Assembly (NCBI RefSeq): GCF_025736935.1
Contig: NZ_CP107048.1
Span: 992,001 to 1,056,000 of the forward strand
Source: Qipengyuania sp. SS22
GTDB lineage: Bacteria; Pseudomonadota; Alphaproteobacteria; Sphingomonadales; Sphingomonadaceae
Length of the DNA stretch: 64,000 nt
Direction: 5' to 3'
The notes beneath the pieces are model-generated. The model saw only the letters and a list, made by a program, of their open reading frames with translations, searched no databases and was not told the origin of the DNA. This document shows positions 36,978 through 46,646 of the stretch, in pieces (within the stretch, counting starts at the first letter, position 1; every line of letters begins with the position of its first letter). The translations under genes were made by a program, and so were the position numbers.

Positions 36978-37676
36978 ATGATCGATATCCGTCCCTTCGC
37001 CACCCTCGGACACGCAGACCACGGCTGGCTCGACGCGCGGCATCATTTCAGCTTCGCCAATTACCACGATCCCGACCGCATGGGCTGGGGCAGCATCCGC
37101 GTGTGGAACGACGACACCATCGCGGCACAGAGCGGTTTCCCGCCGCACCCGCACCGCGACATGGAGATCGTCACATTCGTGCGCAGCGGCGCTATCACGC
37201 ACCGTGACAGCCTGGGCAATGAAGGTCGCACGGCTGCGGGCGATGTCCAGGTGATGAGCGCAGGCACCGGCATCACTCATGCCGAGTTCAACCGCGAGGA
37301 CGAGGCGACCACGCTGTTCCAGATCTGGATCATTCCCGATCGGCAGGGTGAGCAGCCCGGCTGGGGCCAGCGCGAGTTTCCCAAGGCCACGCGCGATGGC
37401 GGCTTCGAAGTGCTCGCCAGCGGCGCTGCCCAGGCCGATGGCGCGCTGCCGATCCGGACCGATGCGAAGGTCGCCGCCGCGACGCTGGCGAAAGGCCAGA
37501 GCGCGGTCTGGACTACTTCTGGCGAACGGCACCAGTATCTCGTCGCGCCCACGGGCCGGGTGACGGTCAATGGCCAGGAAGCGCAGCCGCGCGACGGGAT
37601 TGCCGTGACCGGTGAGAGCGAAATCGTGGTCGAGGCGCTCGAAGACGCCGAAATCGTGCTGGTCGACGCGCGCTAG
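36978..37676 (+). CDS. Pirin family protein
   Basis: This is a 232-residue cupin of the pirin/YhhW family. Metal ligands of the N-terminal cupin appear in FPPHPHRDMEIVT (about 55-67) and GTGITHAEFN, matching the His-His-His-Glu site. Some members act as quercetin dioxygenases or redox-linked regulators; the role here cannot be read from sequence. A hairpin lies just upstream of the ATG. The stop codon overlaps that of the convergent amidotransferase gene in CTAG. Confidence 0.9.
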   Translation: MIDIRPFATLGHADHGWLDARHHFSFANYHDPDRMGWGSIRVWNDDTIAAQSGFPPHPHRDMEIVTFVRSGAITHRDSLGNEGRTAAGDVQVMSAGTGITHAEFNREDEATTLFQIWIIPDRQGEQPGWGQREFPKATRDGGFEVLASGAAQADGALPIRTDAKVAAATLAKGQSAVWTTSGERHQYLVAPTGRVTVNGQEAQPRDGIAVTGESEIVVEALEDAEIVLVDAR

Positions 37677-39571
37677 GCGCTGGGCTTCAGATTGCGGAGC
37701 GAGCGCTCCAGCATCAGCAATTGCCACAGCACCCGGCCGTGATCCGCACGGCCCGCAATATGGTCGTCCGCGAGGCGCGAGAGCGCCTTGCGGGCGAACC
37801 ACCCGCTCCCGGTAAGCAGTTCGCTCGCGGCGACCGCCCTCGCCTCGCCCGCCAGCGGACCGCGGAACCACTCCGCCAGCGGAGTCACGAATCCCTGCTT
37901 GCGGCGATAGAGGATGTCCTCGGGCAGATAGCGCTCCATCGTGCGCTTCATCAACCATTTGCCCGTCATTCCGCGGACTCGCTGGCGATGCGGCAGGCGC
38001 GCGCCAAATTCGATCAGCCGGTGGTCGAGCAGCGGCTCGCGCGCCTCCAGGCCGACCGCCATGCTGGTGCGGTCGGTCTTGGTCAGGATGTCTCCGGGTA
38101 GCCAGAACTTCAGATCGGCATATTGAGCCTGGTCGAGGCCGCTCCTTGCGGGCGCCTCGCGCATCAGTGTCTCGAATGGCTGTTCGGCGCGATAGGTCCC
38201 GCGCTGCTTGAGCAGGACCTCGCCATAAAGTGACTGCCGTTGCTCAGGCGCAAGGATCGCCAGTGCGCGCGCATATCCCGCTTCGCCGCTCTCGGCCAAG
38301 GACAGCAGGGTCGTCTTCGCGCGTAGCGGGCGCGGCGCCCAATCGGCCTTGGGCCAGACCCGCCCGAGCGCGCCGAACACCGGTTCGCGCAGGGCCCGTG
38401 GCAGGACCGAGCGGGCCTGTTCCTCGCGCGCATGGAACAGCTGGCGGCGATAGCCGGCAAACGCCTCGTCGGCACCGTCGCCCGAGAGCGCCACGGTGAC
38501 ATGCTCGCGCGCCAGTTCGCACACACGCAAGGTCGGCAGCGCGCTGGCATCGGCAAAGGGCTCGTCGAAGATCGCGGCGATACGCGCGATCTCGCCGAAT
38601 TGGTCGGACGAGACGATCCGCTCGTGGTGGTCGGTGCCGAACAGCTCGGCGACTTGCCGGGCATGACGCGTCTCGTCGACGCTTTCGACATCGAAGCCGA
38701 TCGAACAGCTGGTTACCGGTTGCGCGCTCGCCTCGCTCATCAGCGCGACGACCGAGGAACTGTCGACCCCACCCGAAAGGAAGGCTCCCAACGGTACGTC
38801 GGCGACCATGCGGCTGGTCACGCCTTCGCGCATCGAATGGAGCAATTGCGCCGAGAGGTCCTCGGTCCGCCCCTTCTCCCGCCCGGCGAAATCGACATCC
38901 CACCATTGACGGGGCGGCCCCGGCTCGCGGCCATGTTCGAGCAGCAAGAAATGACCCGCGGGCAGCTTCTCCACGCCCTTGAGTATCGCGCGATGGTCGG
39001 GGACATAACCCCAGGCCATGTAATCCTCGATCGCCAGCGGATCGATCTCGCGCCGCATCAGCGGATTGGCAAGCAGGCCCTTCATTTCACTGGCAAAGGC
39101 CAGCGCCCCGCCCTCAAGCCGCGCAAGGTAGAGCGGTTTCACCCCAAGTCGATCGCGCGCGAGGAACAGCTGCCGCCGGTCGAGATCGTAGAGCGCGAAG
39201 GCGAACATGCCGTCGAGCCGCTTGAGGCAATCGGGGCCCCATTTCTGCCATGCGGCGAGAATCGTCTCGGTATCGCCATCGGTGCGGAATCGCGCTCCGC
39301 CCTGTTCGAGTTCGCGGCGCAATTCGCGGTAATTGTAGATCTCTCCGTTGAAGGAAATCACGGCATGGCGATCGGCCGATTCCATCGGCTGCGGCGAGCC
39401 TTGGAGATCGATAATCGACAGGCGGCGGTGGCCGAGGCCGACCCCGGGTGCGGTCCATATCCCGCTCCCATCTGGCCCGCGATGGGCGAGCGCATCGGTC
39501 ATCCGCTCGACCCGTCGGGGATCGACCGGCTTCACCGTCTCGTAATGGAAAATCCCCGCAATTCCGCACAT
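37673..39571 (-). CDS. XrtA-system amidotransferase (asparagine synthase-like)
   Basis: This is a glutamine-dependent asparagine synthase-like enzyme of 632 residues. The nucleophile Cys2 starts the glutamine amidotransferase domain (MCGIAGIF), and the synthetase domain has the PP-loop SGGVDSSS near residue 266. The gene neighbourhood matches the exosortase-A-associated amidotransferase family, believed to amidate a sugar or peptide in exopolysaccharide production. It is the last gene of the minus-strand XrtA arm, 12 bases after xrtA. A housekeeping asparagine synthase is the alternative. Confidence 0.9.
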   Translation of the reverse strand: MCGIAGIFHYETVKPVDPRRVERMTDALAHRGPDGSGIWTAPGVGLGHRRLSIIDLQGSPQPMESADRHAVISFNGEIYNYRELRRELEQGGARFRTDGDTETILAAWQKWGPDCLKRLDGMFAFALYDLDRRQLFLARDRLGVKPLYLARLEGGALAFASEMKGLLANPLMRREIDPLAIEDYMAWGYVPDHRAILKGVEKLPAGHFLLLEHGREPGPPRQWWDVDFAGREKGRTEDLSAQLLHSMREGVTSRMVADVPLGAFLSGGVDSSSVVALMSEASAQPVTSCSIGFDVESVDETRHARQVAELFGTDHHERIVSSDQFGEIARIAAIFDEPFADASALPTLRVCELAREHVTVALSGDGADEAFAGYRRQLFHAREEQARSVLPRALREPVFGALGRVWPKADWAPRPLRAKTTLLSLAESGEAGYARALAILAPEQRQSLYGEVLLKQRGTYRAEQPFETLMREAPARSGLDQAQYADLKFWLPGDILTKTDRTSMAVGLEAREPLLDHRLIEFGARLPHRQRVRGMTGKWLMKRTMERYLPEDILYRRKQGFVTPLAEWFRGPLAGEARAVAASELLTGSGWFARKALSRLADDHIAGRADHGRVLWQLLMLERSLRNLKPSA

Positions 39572-39583
39572 ATGCGTGCTGGC

Positions 39584-40573
39584 CTAGCCGAGCTGCGCGA
39601 GCACGGCAAAGCTTCCTGCGGCCAGCAGTATCGCACCAAGGACGAGAGCCGGGCGGGCGGCCCCGCCTACCCAGCGCGCAACCAGCGGAAGCGCAGCCAC
39701 CTCGTCGGCGGTCCAGCCCGCTTCTTCGGGCTCGCGTTCGAACCAGCGCCATGCCGCGCCAAGGACCAGCGCAATCACGATGCCGAAGAATACCCAGCCA
39801 TAGACGAGGTGGTCGAACCCGCCCGCGGCTTCTGCCCCGACATATTGCGCGAGGAAGATCGTCGCCCAGGCACGAATGCCGTTGGCGATCACCGGCACAA
39901 CGACGCAAGCAAGCAGGAACCACGCGCGCCTGTTCCAGCTGGTGAAGCAGGTGTGCGCGACGAGTAGGCCGAGCGCGAGCATGGCGATCAGGAACTTCAC
40001 ACCGGCACATTCCTCGGCAACGATGAACAGCCCAGCCGGAGTGTCGATATGGATGCCCTGCGCGACCATCTCGATCCCGCTGAGCCGCGTAAGCGCGGTA
40101 GCGATGTGAGCAGTGATCACCTGCAACTGCGGGATGATCTCCCCGCCGATGGGGACCAGAAGAAAGCCATAGACGAGCGGAAAGGCGAGGATCAGAGCCG
40201 CGCGCAATCCGAACAGCGCAAGAACCGCGCCCTGCATCGCGACAACCGCGCCACCCTGCCCGATCGTGTTGATGTCGAGGCTCCGCCCCACCAGCCAGAG
40301 AACAAGCCCCAGCACGAGCCACGCCAGCCCAGGCCACCAGCCCGCCGAGCCGACGCGCGACAGTTCATCGCGGCGGATCCAGACCAGCCAGGCGATGATC
40401 GGGGGGACGAGCAGGATATGGCTATAGGTGTCGATGTCCCACCATTGATGCGCCATCGCGCGCCATTCGGCGAAGGTCAGCGCGAACAGCGCCACCCACG
40501 CAATGGCGAGCATCACACCCGAGGCGCTGCGCCCATGCGAAACGGTGCGCGGTAGTGGCAGGTCACGCTGCAT
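39584..40573 (-). CDS. xrtA: Exosortase A, without EpsI domain
   Basis: This polytopic membrane protein of 329 residues is predicted to process PEP-CTERM proteins and/or act in exopolysaccharide assembly. Catalytic Cys189 (AEECAGVKF), Arg234 (ANGIRAW) and His255 (FDHLVYGW) are present. In many sphingomonads the exosortase is fused to a C-terminal EpsI domain (recalled); here it ends soon after a last helix. Its start overlaps the glycosyltransferase gene by 11 bases. The downstream amidotransferase starts 12 bases on, leaving no room for a lost domain. Confidence 0.9.
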   Translation of the reverse strand: MQRDLPLPRTVSHGRSASGVMLAIAWVALFALTFAEWRAMAHQWWDIDTYSHILLVPPIIAWLVWIRRDELSRVGSAGWWPGLAWLVLGLVLWLVGRSLDINTIGQGGAVVAMQGAVLALFGLRAALILAFPLVYGFLLVPIGGEIIPQLQVITAHIATALTRLSGIEMVAQGIHIDTPAGLFIVAEECAGVKFLIAMLALGLLVAHTCFTSWNRRAWFLLACVVVPVIANGIRAWATIFLAQYVGAEAAGGFDHLVYGWVFFGIVIALVLGAAWRWFEREPEEAGWTADEVAALPLVARWVGGAARPALVLGAILLAAGSFAVLAQLG

Positions 40574-41786
40574 CGATAGGGACCTCGGCGCCGCGGACCA
40601 GTTCGGCAAGCTTCGTCTCGACCAAGTCCCAGCTCATCCGTTCGATGACGAACCGCCGCGCGGCTTCACCCATCGCGCGCGCGTGCAGCGGATCGGCGAG
40701 CAGGCGATCGATCGCGGCGAGCAATTGCTCGGGATCGGGCGAGGAAATGACCAGATGCTCGCCATGGGTCGCATCGATCCCGGTCGCCGCCCCGGGGGTC
40801 GCCATCACCGGGCGCGCCATCGCCATCGCCTCGAGCACCTTGTTCTGCACCCCGCGCGCGATCAGCAGCGGGGCAACTACCAGATCGGCGGATTTGAGGA
40901 ACGGCCGTACATCCTCCACTTCGCCCCAGACCCGCACCCCGTGCTCGCCATGGCGGTCCCGCAAGGCCCGCACCGGCGCGCGGCCGACGATATGGAACCG
41001 CGCCCGCGCATGTGTTTTGCGCAAAGGAGGCATGACATGCGCGATCATCCACTCCGCCGCAGCGATATTGGGCGCATAATCCATCTGTCCGGTGAAAACG
41101 ATCTGCGGTCCCTCGCCTTCGTCGAGATCGGGATGCGATGCCACACGTTCGGGGTCGAAGAATTGCCCGTCGATGCCATTGCCCAGCGCATGCAGGCTGA
41201 CCGCATCGGGCCGGGTGAGGCGGGATCTGAAAAGATCCGCCTCGTTGTCGCTGATCAGCAATGTCGCATCCGCGCGCGCGGCAAGGCGCTCTTCCTCGCG
41301 TGCCAGCAAGCGGCCTTCGCGGCGGTTGATCCACTTACGCTGCCCGGCCTCGGCATAGGCGGCGAACTTGGCGCTATCGACATCGCACAAATCGAACACC
41401 ACCCGCCCGTCGAAGCTGTCGGGGATGTATTGCCCCATCTGGCCCGAGAAGACGAAGATCGTGTCGATCCGGTGGTTGGTCAGCGTCTTGGCGACATAGC
41501 GGTGCATTGCGTCGTCATCGAACGCGGTCAGGCTGACCGCCCTGCCCTTGAGCACCGCCTCGACACCCGCAAGATGAAGCGGCTTGCTCCGCTCGATCAG
41601 CGCATGCGTGCGCGCCACCTCAACCAGGAGCGGCTTTTGCGCCATGTCCTGCACGGTTTCGCCAAAGGTGCCGACATGTACGGGGCCAAGTTTGGCCAGG
41701 CCCGCCAGCAGGTGATGCGAGCGGATCTTGTCGCCGCGATCGGGCGGAAAGGGCACGCGATGCGCGAGGAACAGCACTTCACCCAT
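40563..41786 (-). CDS. XrtA-associated glycosyltransferase
   Basis: This is a 407-residue GT-B glycosyltransferase of the exosortase-associated sugar transferase group. The N-terminus EVLFLAHRVPFPPDRGDKIRS is diagnostic. The C-terminal nucleotide-sugar region includes VVAPLLIARGVQNKVLEAMA with its Glu. It would add a sugar to the exopolysaccharide repeat unit in the cytoplasm. The ATG at 41786 lies just after the FemAB gene stop; a TTG further upstream is possible but less likely. Confidence 0.88.
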   Translation of the reverse strand: MGEVLFLAHRVPFPPDRGDKIRSHHLLAGLAKLGPVHVGTFGETVQDMAQKPLLVEVARTHALIERSKPLHLAGVEAVLKGRAVSLTAFDDDAMHRYVAKTLTNHRIDTIFVFSGQMGQYIPDSFDGRVVFDLCDVDSAKFAAYAEAGQRKWINRREGRLLAREEERLAARADATLLISDNEADLFRSRLTRPDAVSLHALGNGIDGQFFDPERVASHPDLDEGEGPQIVFTGQMDYAPNIAAAEWMIAHVMPPLRKTHARARFHIVGRAPVRALRDRHGEHGVRVWGEVEDVRPFLKSADLVVAPLLIARGVQNKVLEAMAMARPVMATPGAATGIDATHGEHLVISSPDPEQLLAAIDRLLADPLHARAMGEAARRFVIERMSWDLVETKLAELVRGAEVPIDAA

Positions 41787-41787
41787 C

Positions 41788-42849
41788 TCAGCCGAGCCCA
41801 CGTGCAATCCACGGCCCGACGCGCGTAGCGACGGAAAGCGGCAGTTTCTTCCACAACGCGATGCTCGAGGAATAGCCTTGGTCGGTCGGATCGATATTGC
41901 GCGCGGTCCTGCCCGGCGCGGTCCACGTCCAATAGGTCAGCGGTTCGGGTTCGAAACCCTGCCATTTTTTGAACTTGTACGGCCCGGTGCCCATTTTCGA
42001 GCGACCATAATCATAGCGCGTGCATCCGCGCTCGCGGCCATGGTCCATCAATTCGAAATAGCACCGTTCATTGGCCTTGAGCGCGCGTGCGGCCAACCCG
42101 CCCCCGCCCCAGAACGGCATGACCGCACCATCATGGTAGAGCGACAGGACGCTCGAAACGGCTTGCCCGTCATGCAGCGCGGTGATGATGTCGGCATCTT
42201 CGCCGAAATGGTTGAGCACGGCTGCGAACAGCTGCCGCGGAAATACCGGCGTACCGAGATTGTGCACGCTGGCAGCATAGCAGGGATAGAAGGCCGCCAG
42301 ATCGTCCTCGCTGCGCCCAATGACGATTTCTAGCGGCGATTGCAGGCTTTTGCGGACCTCTGCGCGGGCCTTGCGTGGGATGGCGAGTAGTTCGGCCTCG
42401 CGGTCCGCAGCCAGCGGGCGTGAGAAATTGGCGTGCTTGCCGGTGATCGCCTGCCAGCCTTCGGGTGCGGTGCCGCCGCGAATCTCGACCGAGCTTACCG
42501 CGTGGCGCTGCGCCAGCTCTTCCGCTGCCCGGCACAGCATCAGCGAAGTTGCTTCGCTATCGGCCAGCGGGCCGCCCGCCACGCCAAAGGCACTGGACAC
42601 CAGTGCGGAAGCGAACAGCGGCGAGCGTATCTCGGTCAGCGGCAGCCAGCCCTCGAGCACGCCTGCGCGTTCGGCGACGAGGCCGAGCGCGCGCTGGCCC
42701 GTCCCCTGTTCGATTGCGAGCAGCCACGCCGGGCGGTGAAAAGGCGTCGCCTTATGCTCCGCCACGAACCCCTCGATCCGCGCGGATTCGGTCGGGTCGT
42801 GCAGGTCCGCCTGGCGGATTGTAACGCTATGGGAGAGCGACGGGTTCAT
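41788..42849 (-). CDS. XrtA-associated FemAB-like protein
   Basis: This is a 353-residue FemAB/GNAT-superfamily protein. The C-terminal half has LSLYHDGAVMPFWGGGG, followed by YDYGRSKMGTGPYKFKKW, a pattern of exosortase-system FemAB-like proteins. FemAB enzymes normally transfer aminoacyl groups; the role in exopolysaccharide systems is unknown. The ATG at 42849 makes an ATGA overlap with the deacetylase gene. Confidence 0.87.
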   Translation of the reverse strand: MNPSLSHSVTIRQADLHDPTESARIEGFVAEHKATPFHRPAWLLAIEQGTGQRALGLVAERAGVLEGWLPLTEIRSPLFASALVSSAFGVAGGPLADSEATSLMLCRAAEELAQRHAVSSVEIRGGTAPEGWQAITGKHANFSRPLAADREAELLAIPRKARAEVRKSLQSPLEIVIGRSEDDLAAFYPCYAASVHNLGTPVFPRQLFAAVLNHFGEDADIITALHDGQAVSSVLSLYHDGAVMPFWGGGGLAARALKANERCYFELMDHGRERGCTRYDYGRSKMGTGPYKFKKWQGFEPEPLTYWTWTAPGRTARNIDPTDQGYSSSIALWKKLPLSVATRVGPWIARGLG

Positions 42850-43715
42850 GCTGCCCAATCGAAGCTACGCGGCTTTTCCTGCGCGGCCAGCGCATCCATC
42901 CGGCCCCAGGAGAAATCGCCGAGCAATTCGGTGAGCTTGTCCGCCATTTTCGACAGATTGGTGTAATGCCGCAGCCGCGAGCGCAGCGGCGCCCCGGCGA
43001 CCCGCGGCTGGTTCGGATCGACCTCCCACGGGTGGAAATAGAACACCGCGGGTCGGCCATCGCGGTTCACTTGCCTGATCGCCCAGCGGCTGAAGCCGTA
43101 GGGAAGCACGCGGAAAAACCCGCCTCCGCCAGCGGCCAGCCGCCTGCCGCGCAGCAGCGCGGTCGTCACGGGAATTTCCACGAGATCGCTGCCCGCAACC
43201 GGGTTGAAGGCAAAGCGCGGTGCTTCGCGCCAGCCGTAGTGGTCGTGAACCACCGGCGCGACCGACGAGGAATAGGCATAGCGATGCTCGGCCAGCACTT
43301 CATGCGCCCAGGGGTTGCGTGCATCGATCGAGAAGCTTGGCGCGCGATAGCCGGTGACTGGCGCGCCGCCCACATCCTCGAGAATGGCGCGCGCCTTGGC
43401 GATATCGGCGGCGAATTCCTCGCGCGTGAAGGTGAAGACGCGGGTGTGGTCATAGCCGTGGCTGGCCAGCTCGTGCCCGCGTTCGACGATCGCGCGCATG
43501 GCGGGTTTGTTACGCTCGGCCACCCAGCCCAGCGTGAAGAAGGTCGCCTTGACCCCCGCGGCATCGAACAGGTCGAGAATACGCGCGACATTGTCGCCCA
43601 CGCGCAATTCGAGCCCGTCCCAGTCTGCGCGCGAAATGGTGTTCTCGAACGCGCCGACCTGGAACCAGTCCTCGACATCGACCGAGAGGCCGTTGACGAT
43701 CGTGCTGTCGCTCAA
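42846..43715 (-). CDS. XrtA-system polysaccharide deacetylase
   Basis: This is a 289-residue NodB-homology deacetylase. DVEDWF (13-18), HGYDHTRV (86-93), RAPSFS and FYFHPWEV match the metal site and catalytic segments of exosortase-linked deacetylases. It would remove acetyl groups from amino sugars of the exopolysaccharide. No signal peptide is evident, so action in the cytoplasm on lipid-linked intermediates is possible. It is coupled to the FemAB gene. Confidence 0.9.
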   Translation of the reverse strand: MSDSTIVNGLSVDVEDWFQVGAFENTISRADWDGLELRVGDNVARILDLFDAAGVKATFFTLGWVAERNKPAMRAIVERGHELASHGYDHTRVFTFTREEFAADIAKARAILEDVGGAPVTGYRAPSFSIDARNPWAHEVLAEHRYAYSSSVAPVVHDHYGWREAPRFAFNPVAGSDLVEIPVTTALLRGRRLAAGGGGFFRVLPYGFSRWAIRQVNRDGRPAVFYFHPWEVDPNQPRVAGAPLRSRLRHYTNLSKMADKLTELLGDFSWGRMDALAAQEKPRSFDWAA

Positions 43716-43731
43716 CGCACTCTCCCCGATA

Positions 43732-44958
43732 CTACGCGGCAGCGCGCGAACCCTGCGATTCGAAATAGTCGATCATCATGGTCAGCACGTGGCGCAGCGA
43801 ACGCTCCTGTTCGTCAAGGCGCGCCTCGATCGACGCGAGCCGCTGGCCGACGTCCTCGGGCAAATCGTCGGCCGCGCGCTTCTGGTCCAGCTTCTCCACC
43901 TCGCGGCGCAGCGCAGACATATGTTTGTCGCGCTCGGCAAAGGCCGCCTCGATGGCTTCGATCTGATGGTCGAGCAGACCCTTGTCGGGCGCCCCGTCAG
44001 CCGCAGCCGGCGCCTCGGGAGCTGGGACCGGTGCCACGGGAAGTTCGTCCGACGTCTGGCGTGCCTCACCCTTCGCGCGCGCAATCGCGTCCGCCGCCGG
44101 TCCTTCGCGATCGGGGCGCGGCTTGGCCGGCGCCTCGACCGGAGCCGCGTCGCCGGTCATTTCCTCGACCACCGCTTCGAGCATGTCGACCTCGAGCACC
44201 GATTGCTCTTCGACCGCGCCGAGCAACAGCAGGCGTGTCATCACCTGGTTGACCTTGCGCGGGATACCCCCGGTGGCCTTGTGCAGTTTGACCCAGATCC
44301 CGCTATCGATCTCCGGATTGTCGTTCCAGCCGACGCGCGAGAGGCGGTGCATGACATAGGGCTCGATCTCGCCCGGCTGCATCGGTTCAAGATGATGCGC
44401 GGCGATCACGCGCTGGCGCAGTTGCTCGAGCTCATCCGAATGCGCGAGCAATTGCTTGAATTCGGGCTGGCCGAGCAGCAGCGTCTGCAGCAGCGGATGC
44501 GAACCGAGCTGGAAGTTCGACAGCATGCGCAGCTCTTCGAGCGCGCCGATCGACAGGTTCTGCGCCTCGTCGACGATCAGCAGGGTGCGGCGTCCGTTGC
44601 GGGCTTCCTCGTGCAGGAACAGCTCGATCGCCGCGAGATCGGCAGCCTTGTCTCCGCCGGTGACGTCAAGCCCGAAGCTGCGCGCGGCGACATGGATCAT
44701 TTCCTCGCCGTCTAGCGCGCTGGTGACCACTTCGCCCACGGTCATGCGATCATCGTCGAGCTTCTGCTTGAGATGCGCGACCAGCGTCGACTTGCCCGCA
44801 CCGACCTCGCCGGTGATGACCACGAAGCCTTCGCCCTGGTTGAGACCATAGCCGAGATAGCTCAGCGCCTTCTTGTGCGTGACGCTCTCGTAATAGAACG
44901 CCGGATCGGGCGTGAGCTGGAACGGCCGCTCGCTAAATCCATAATATTCTTCGTACAT
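43732..44958 (-). CDS. XrtA-associated AAA ATPase
   Basis: This is a 408-residue ExeA/GspA-type ATPase found with exosortase A. The start MYEEYYGFSERPFQLTPDP is diagnostic. Walker A GEVGAGKS is at 50-57 and Walker B TLLIVDEAQN at 125-134. After about residue 270 there is a Pro/Ala-rich linker and a coiled-coil-like C-terminus (about 335-400). It may energise assembly or export of the polysaccharide. The longer open frame upstream is part of the neighbouring gene's other frame. Confidence 0.9.
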   Translation of the reverse strand: MYEEYYGFSERPFQLTPDPAFYYESVTHKKALSYLGYGLNQGEGFVVITGEVGAGKSTLVAHLKQKLDDDRMTVGEVVTSALDGEEMIHVAARSFGLDVTGGDKAADLAAIELFLHEEARNGRRTLLIVDEAQNLSIGALEELRMLSNFQLGSHPLLQTLLLGQPEFKQLLAHSDELEQLRQRVIAAHHLEPMQPGEIEPYVMHRLSRVGWNDNPEIDSGIWVKLHKATGGIPRKVNQVMTRLLLLGAVEEQSVLEVDMLEAVVEEMTGDAAPVEAPAKPRPDREGPAADAIARAKGEARQTSDELPVAPVPAPEAPAAADGAPDKGLLDHQIEAIEAAFAERDKHMSALRREVEKLDQKRAADDLPEDVGQRLASIEARLDEQERSLRHVLTMMIDYFESQGSRAAA

Positions 44959-44971
44959 CGAACCGATCCTA

Positions 44972-46642
44972 TCAGAAATCGTAGCGCAGGCCGAGCAGGG
45001 CCGATGCGGTCGTGAAATTGTCGGGCGCGATATCGCTGTCGAGCATCGAGATGGCGACGGCGGCGCGTGCCGAAAGGTTGCGGACAACTTCTTCCGAATA
45101 ACTCGCCGAGCTGCCCAGGACACGGACATCGCCGGATCCGGCAGTGCCGCTGTCGAACCAGTTGGCGTAGCTGTTGAGCGAGAAATTGCCGCGCTGTCCG
45201 ACCGGGCCCGAAACCCCTGCCGCGACATAGTAGCTTTCGTCGACGATACCGTCGGCCAGTTCCAGCACCGTGCCCGGTGCGCCGATGAACTTGCGCCGGT
45301 CGTACCCTGCGCCGATCGCAGCGGTCATCCGGCCGATCTGGCGGCTGTAGCTGGCGACAACCCCGCGTCCGCGGAAGACCGAGGACCGCACCGAGCCAAG
45401 CAGGCCATCGAGACAGCCGCTACCGTCGAGCGTGCTGACGCAGCCTGTCAGCTCACCCGTGACCGGGTCACGCGTAACGGTGAAATCGGTGGGCAAGGCG
45501 GCCAATGCGTTATTCAGGCGCCCGCCGAAGCCCTGGATCCCGTCATACACGCCGATCGAAAGGTTGCTCCGGCTGCTCGGACGCCAACTGAAATTGCCGT
45601 AGAAAGTCTCGCTATCGTAGCGATGTCCGAAATGCGCTTCGAGCTGGGTGCGGCTGCTGGGGGTCCAGACCACGCCGACATCCCAGATGAGCCCGCTCGC
45701 CTCATAGGCGATAATGCGCGGGCTGGCGGTGTCGGTCACGTAGCGGCCATTGTCGCCAATAACCGGGTTGCCATCCACATCGCGCACCGCATCGCGGCTC
45801 GACACTTCGACATCCTCGACCCCTGCCCCGGCGACAAAGGCCAGCGTGGGGGTGATCGGCACGGTTACATCGCCGCGGACATAGGCGTCGCGGACGCGCT
45901 GATCGAGATTGGAGACGTCTTCCTGGTAATATCCGGCGCCGACACCGACGCCGACAGGGAGCGGGTCGCCCGGGCGTGTCCCGGCACGCACAGTAGCGCT
46001 ATGGGTGACGCTTTCGTCGAACAGGTCGGCCTGCGTTCCCGACTGGGTGAGGAAATCGGGGCCGTCGACGCGTGTGTACCCGATGCGGTAATTCGCGCTC
46101 ACATCGACAGCGCCCATGCGGGTTTGCAGATTGGGTCCGGCATAGGCCGAGTAGGTCTGGGTGGAGAGATTGTCGTCGACCAGCGGGTTGATCACCGAAC
46201 GGCCCTGCGCATCGACGCGCGTGCTGCTTGCCAGCCCGCCGGCCTCGAAGGTCAGGACCCGCGGGATAATCGTCGCATAGCCGCGCGCGAGGCCGGTGAT
46301 CGTGTCCGAATCCGACCCCTCAGACTGATGCGCGAAATTGCGTTCGTAGCGCAGCGATACGCTGCCGCCATTGTTGCGGCCCGTGATCGAGGCGTCGACG
46401 CCCGCCGCGAGCTGTGTGTAGGTCACGACGTCGCTACCGGGCGAGATCTGCCAGCTGGCGAGCGAATTCGCCTCGATATAGGGATCGATGCTGGTGCGGC
46501 CGCGGTCGGAGGAAAAGTCCTCGTCGCTGGATTCGCCTGCATCGGCGCCTTGATACGACTGTGCCTGCAGCGGCGCGCCGTGCAGCGCGGCCAGGGCCGC
46601 AGCAGTCGTGGCGAGATGACGGAATTTCACACGATAGCTCAT
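44972..46642 (-). CDS. XrtA-associated outer-membrane beta-barrel protein
   Basis: This is a 556-residue protein with a signal peptide (about 1-28, LQA-QS), an acidic linker and then many amphipathic strands ending LLGLRYDF, with the terminal Phe of outer-membrane barrels. It matches the large uncharacterised outer-membrane family linked to exosortase A, a candidate polysaccharide export or modification pore. The start MSYRVKFRH has GGGGAG seven bases upstream; an ATG 15 bases further is the alternative. Confidence 0.85.
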   Translation of the reverse strand: MSYRVKFRHLATTAAALAALHGAPLQAQSYQGADAGESSDEDFSSDRGRTSIDPYIEANSLASWQISPGSDVVTYTQLAAGVDASITGRNNGGSVSLRYERNFAHQSEGSDSDTITGLARGYATIIPRVLTFEAGGLASSTRVDAQGRSVINPLVDDNLSTQTYSAYAGPNLQTRMGAVDVSANYRIGYTRVDGPDFLTQSGTQADLFDESVTHSATVRAGTRPGDPLPVGVGVGAGYYQEDVSNLDQRVRDAYVRGDVTVPITPTLAFVAGAGVEDVEVSSRDAVRDVDGNPVIGDNGRYVTDTASPRIIAYEASGLIWDVGVVWTPSSRTQLEAHFGHRYDSETFYGNFSWRPSSRSNLSIGVYDGIQGFGGRLNNALAALPTDFTVTRDPVTGELTGCVSTLDGSGCLDGLLGSVRSSVFRGRGVVASYSRQIGRMTAAIGAGYDRRKFIGAPGTVLELADGIVDESYYVAAGVSGPVGQRGNFSLNSYANWFDSGTAGSGDVRVLGSSASYSEEVVRNLSARAAVAISMLDSDIAPDNFTTASALLGLRYDF

Positions 46643-46646
46643 GTGC

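Noticed and set aside
37673..39571. Housekeeping asparagine synthetase for the amidotransferase gene
   Set aside because: Its place directly after the exosortase gene and the characteristic neighbour set favour the exopolysaccharide-linked member, though the enzyme family is the same.
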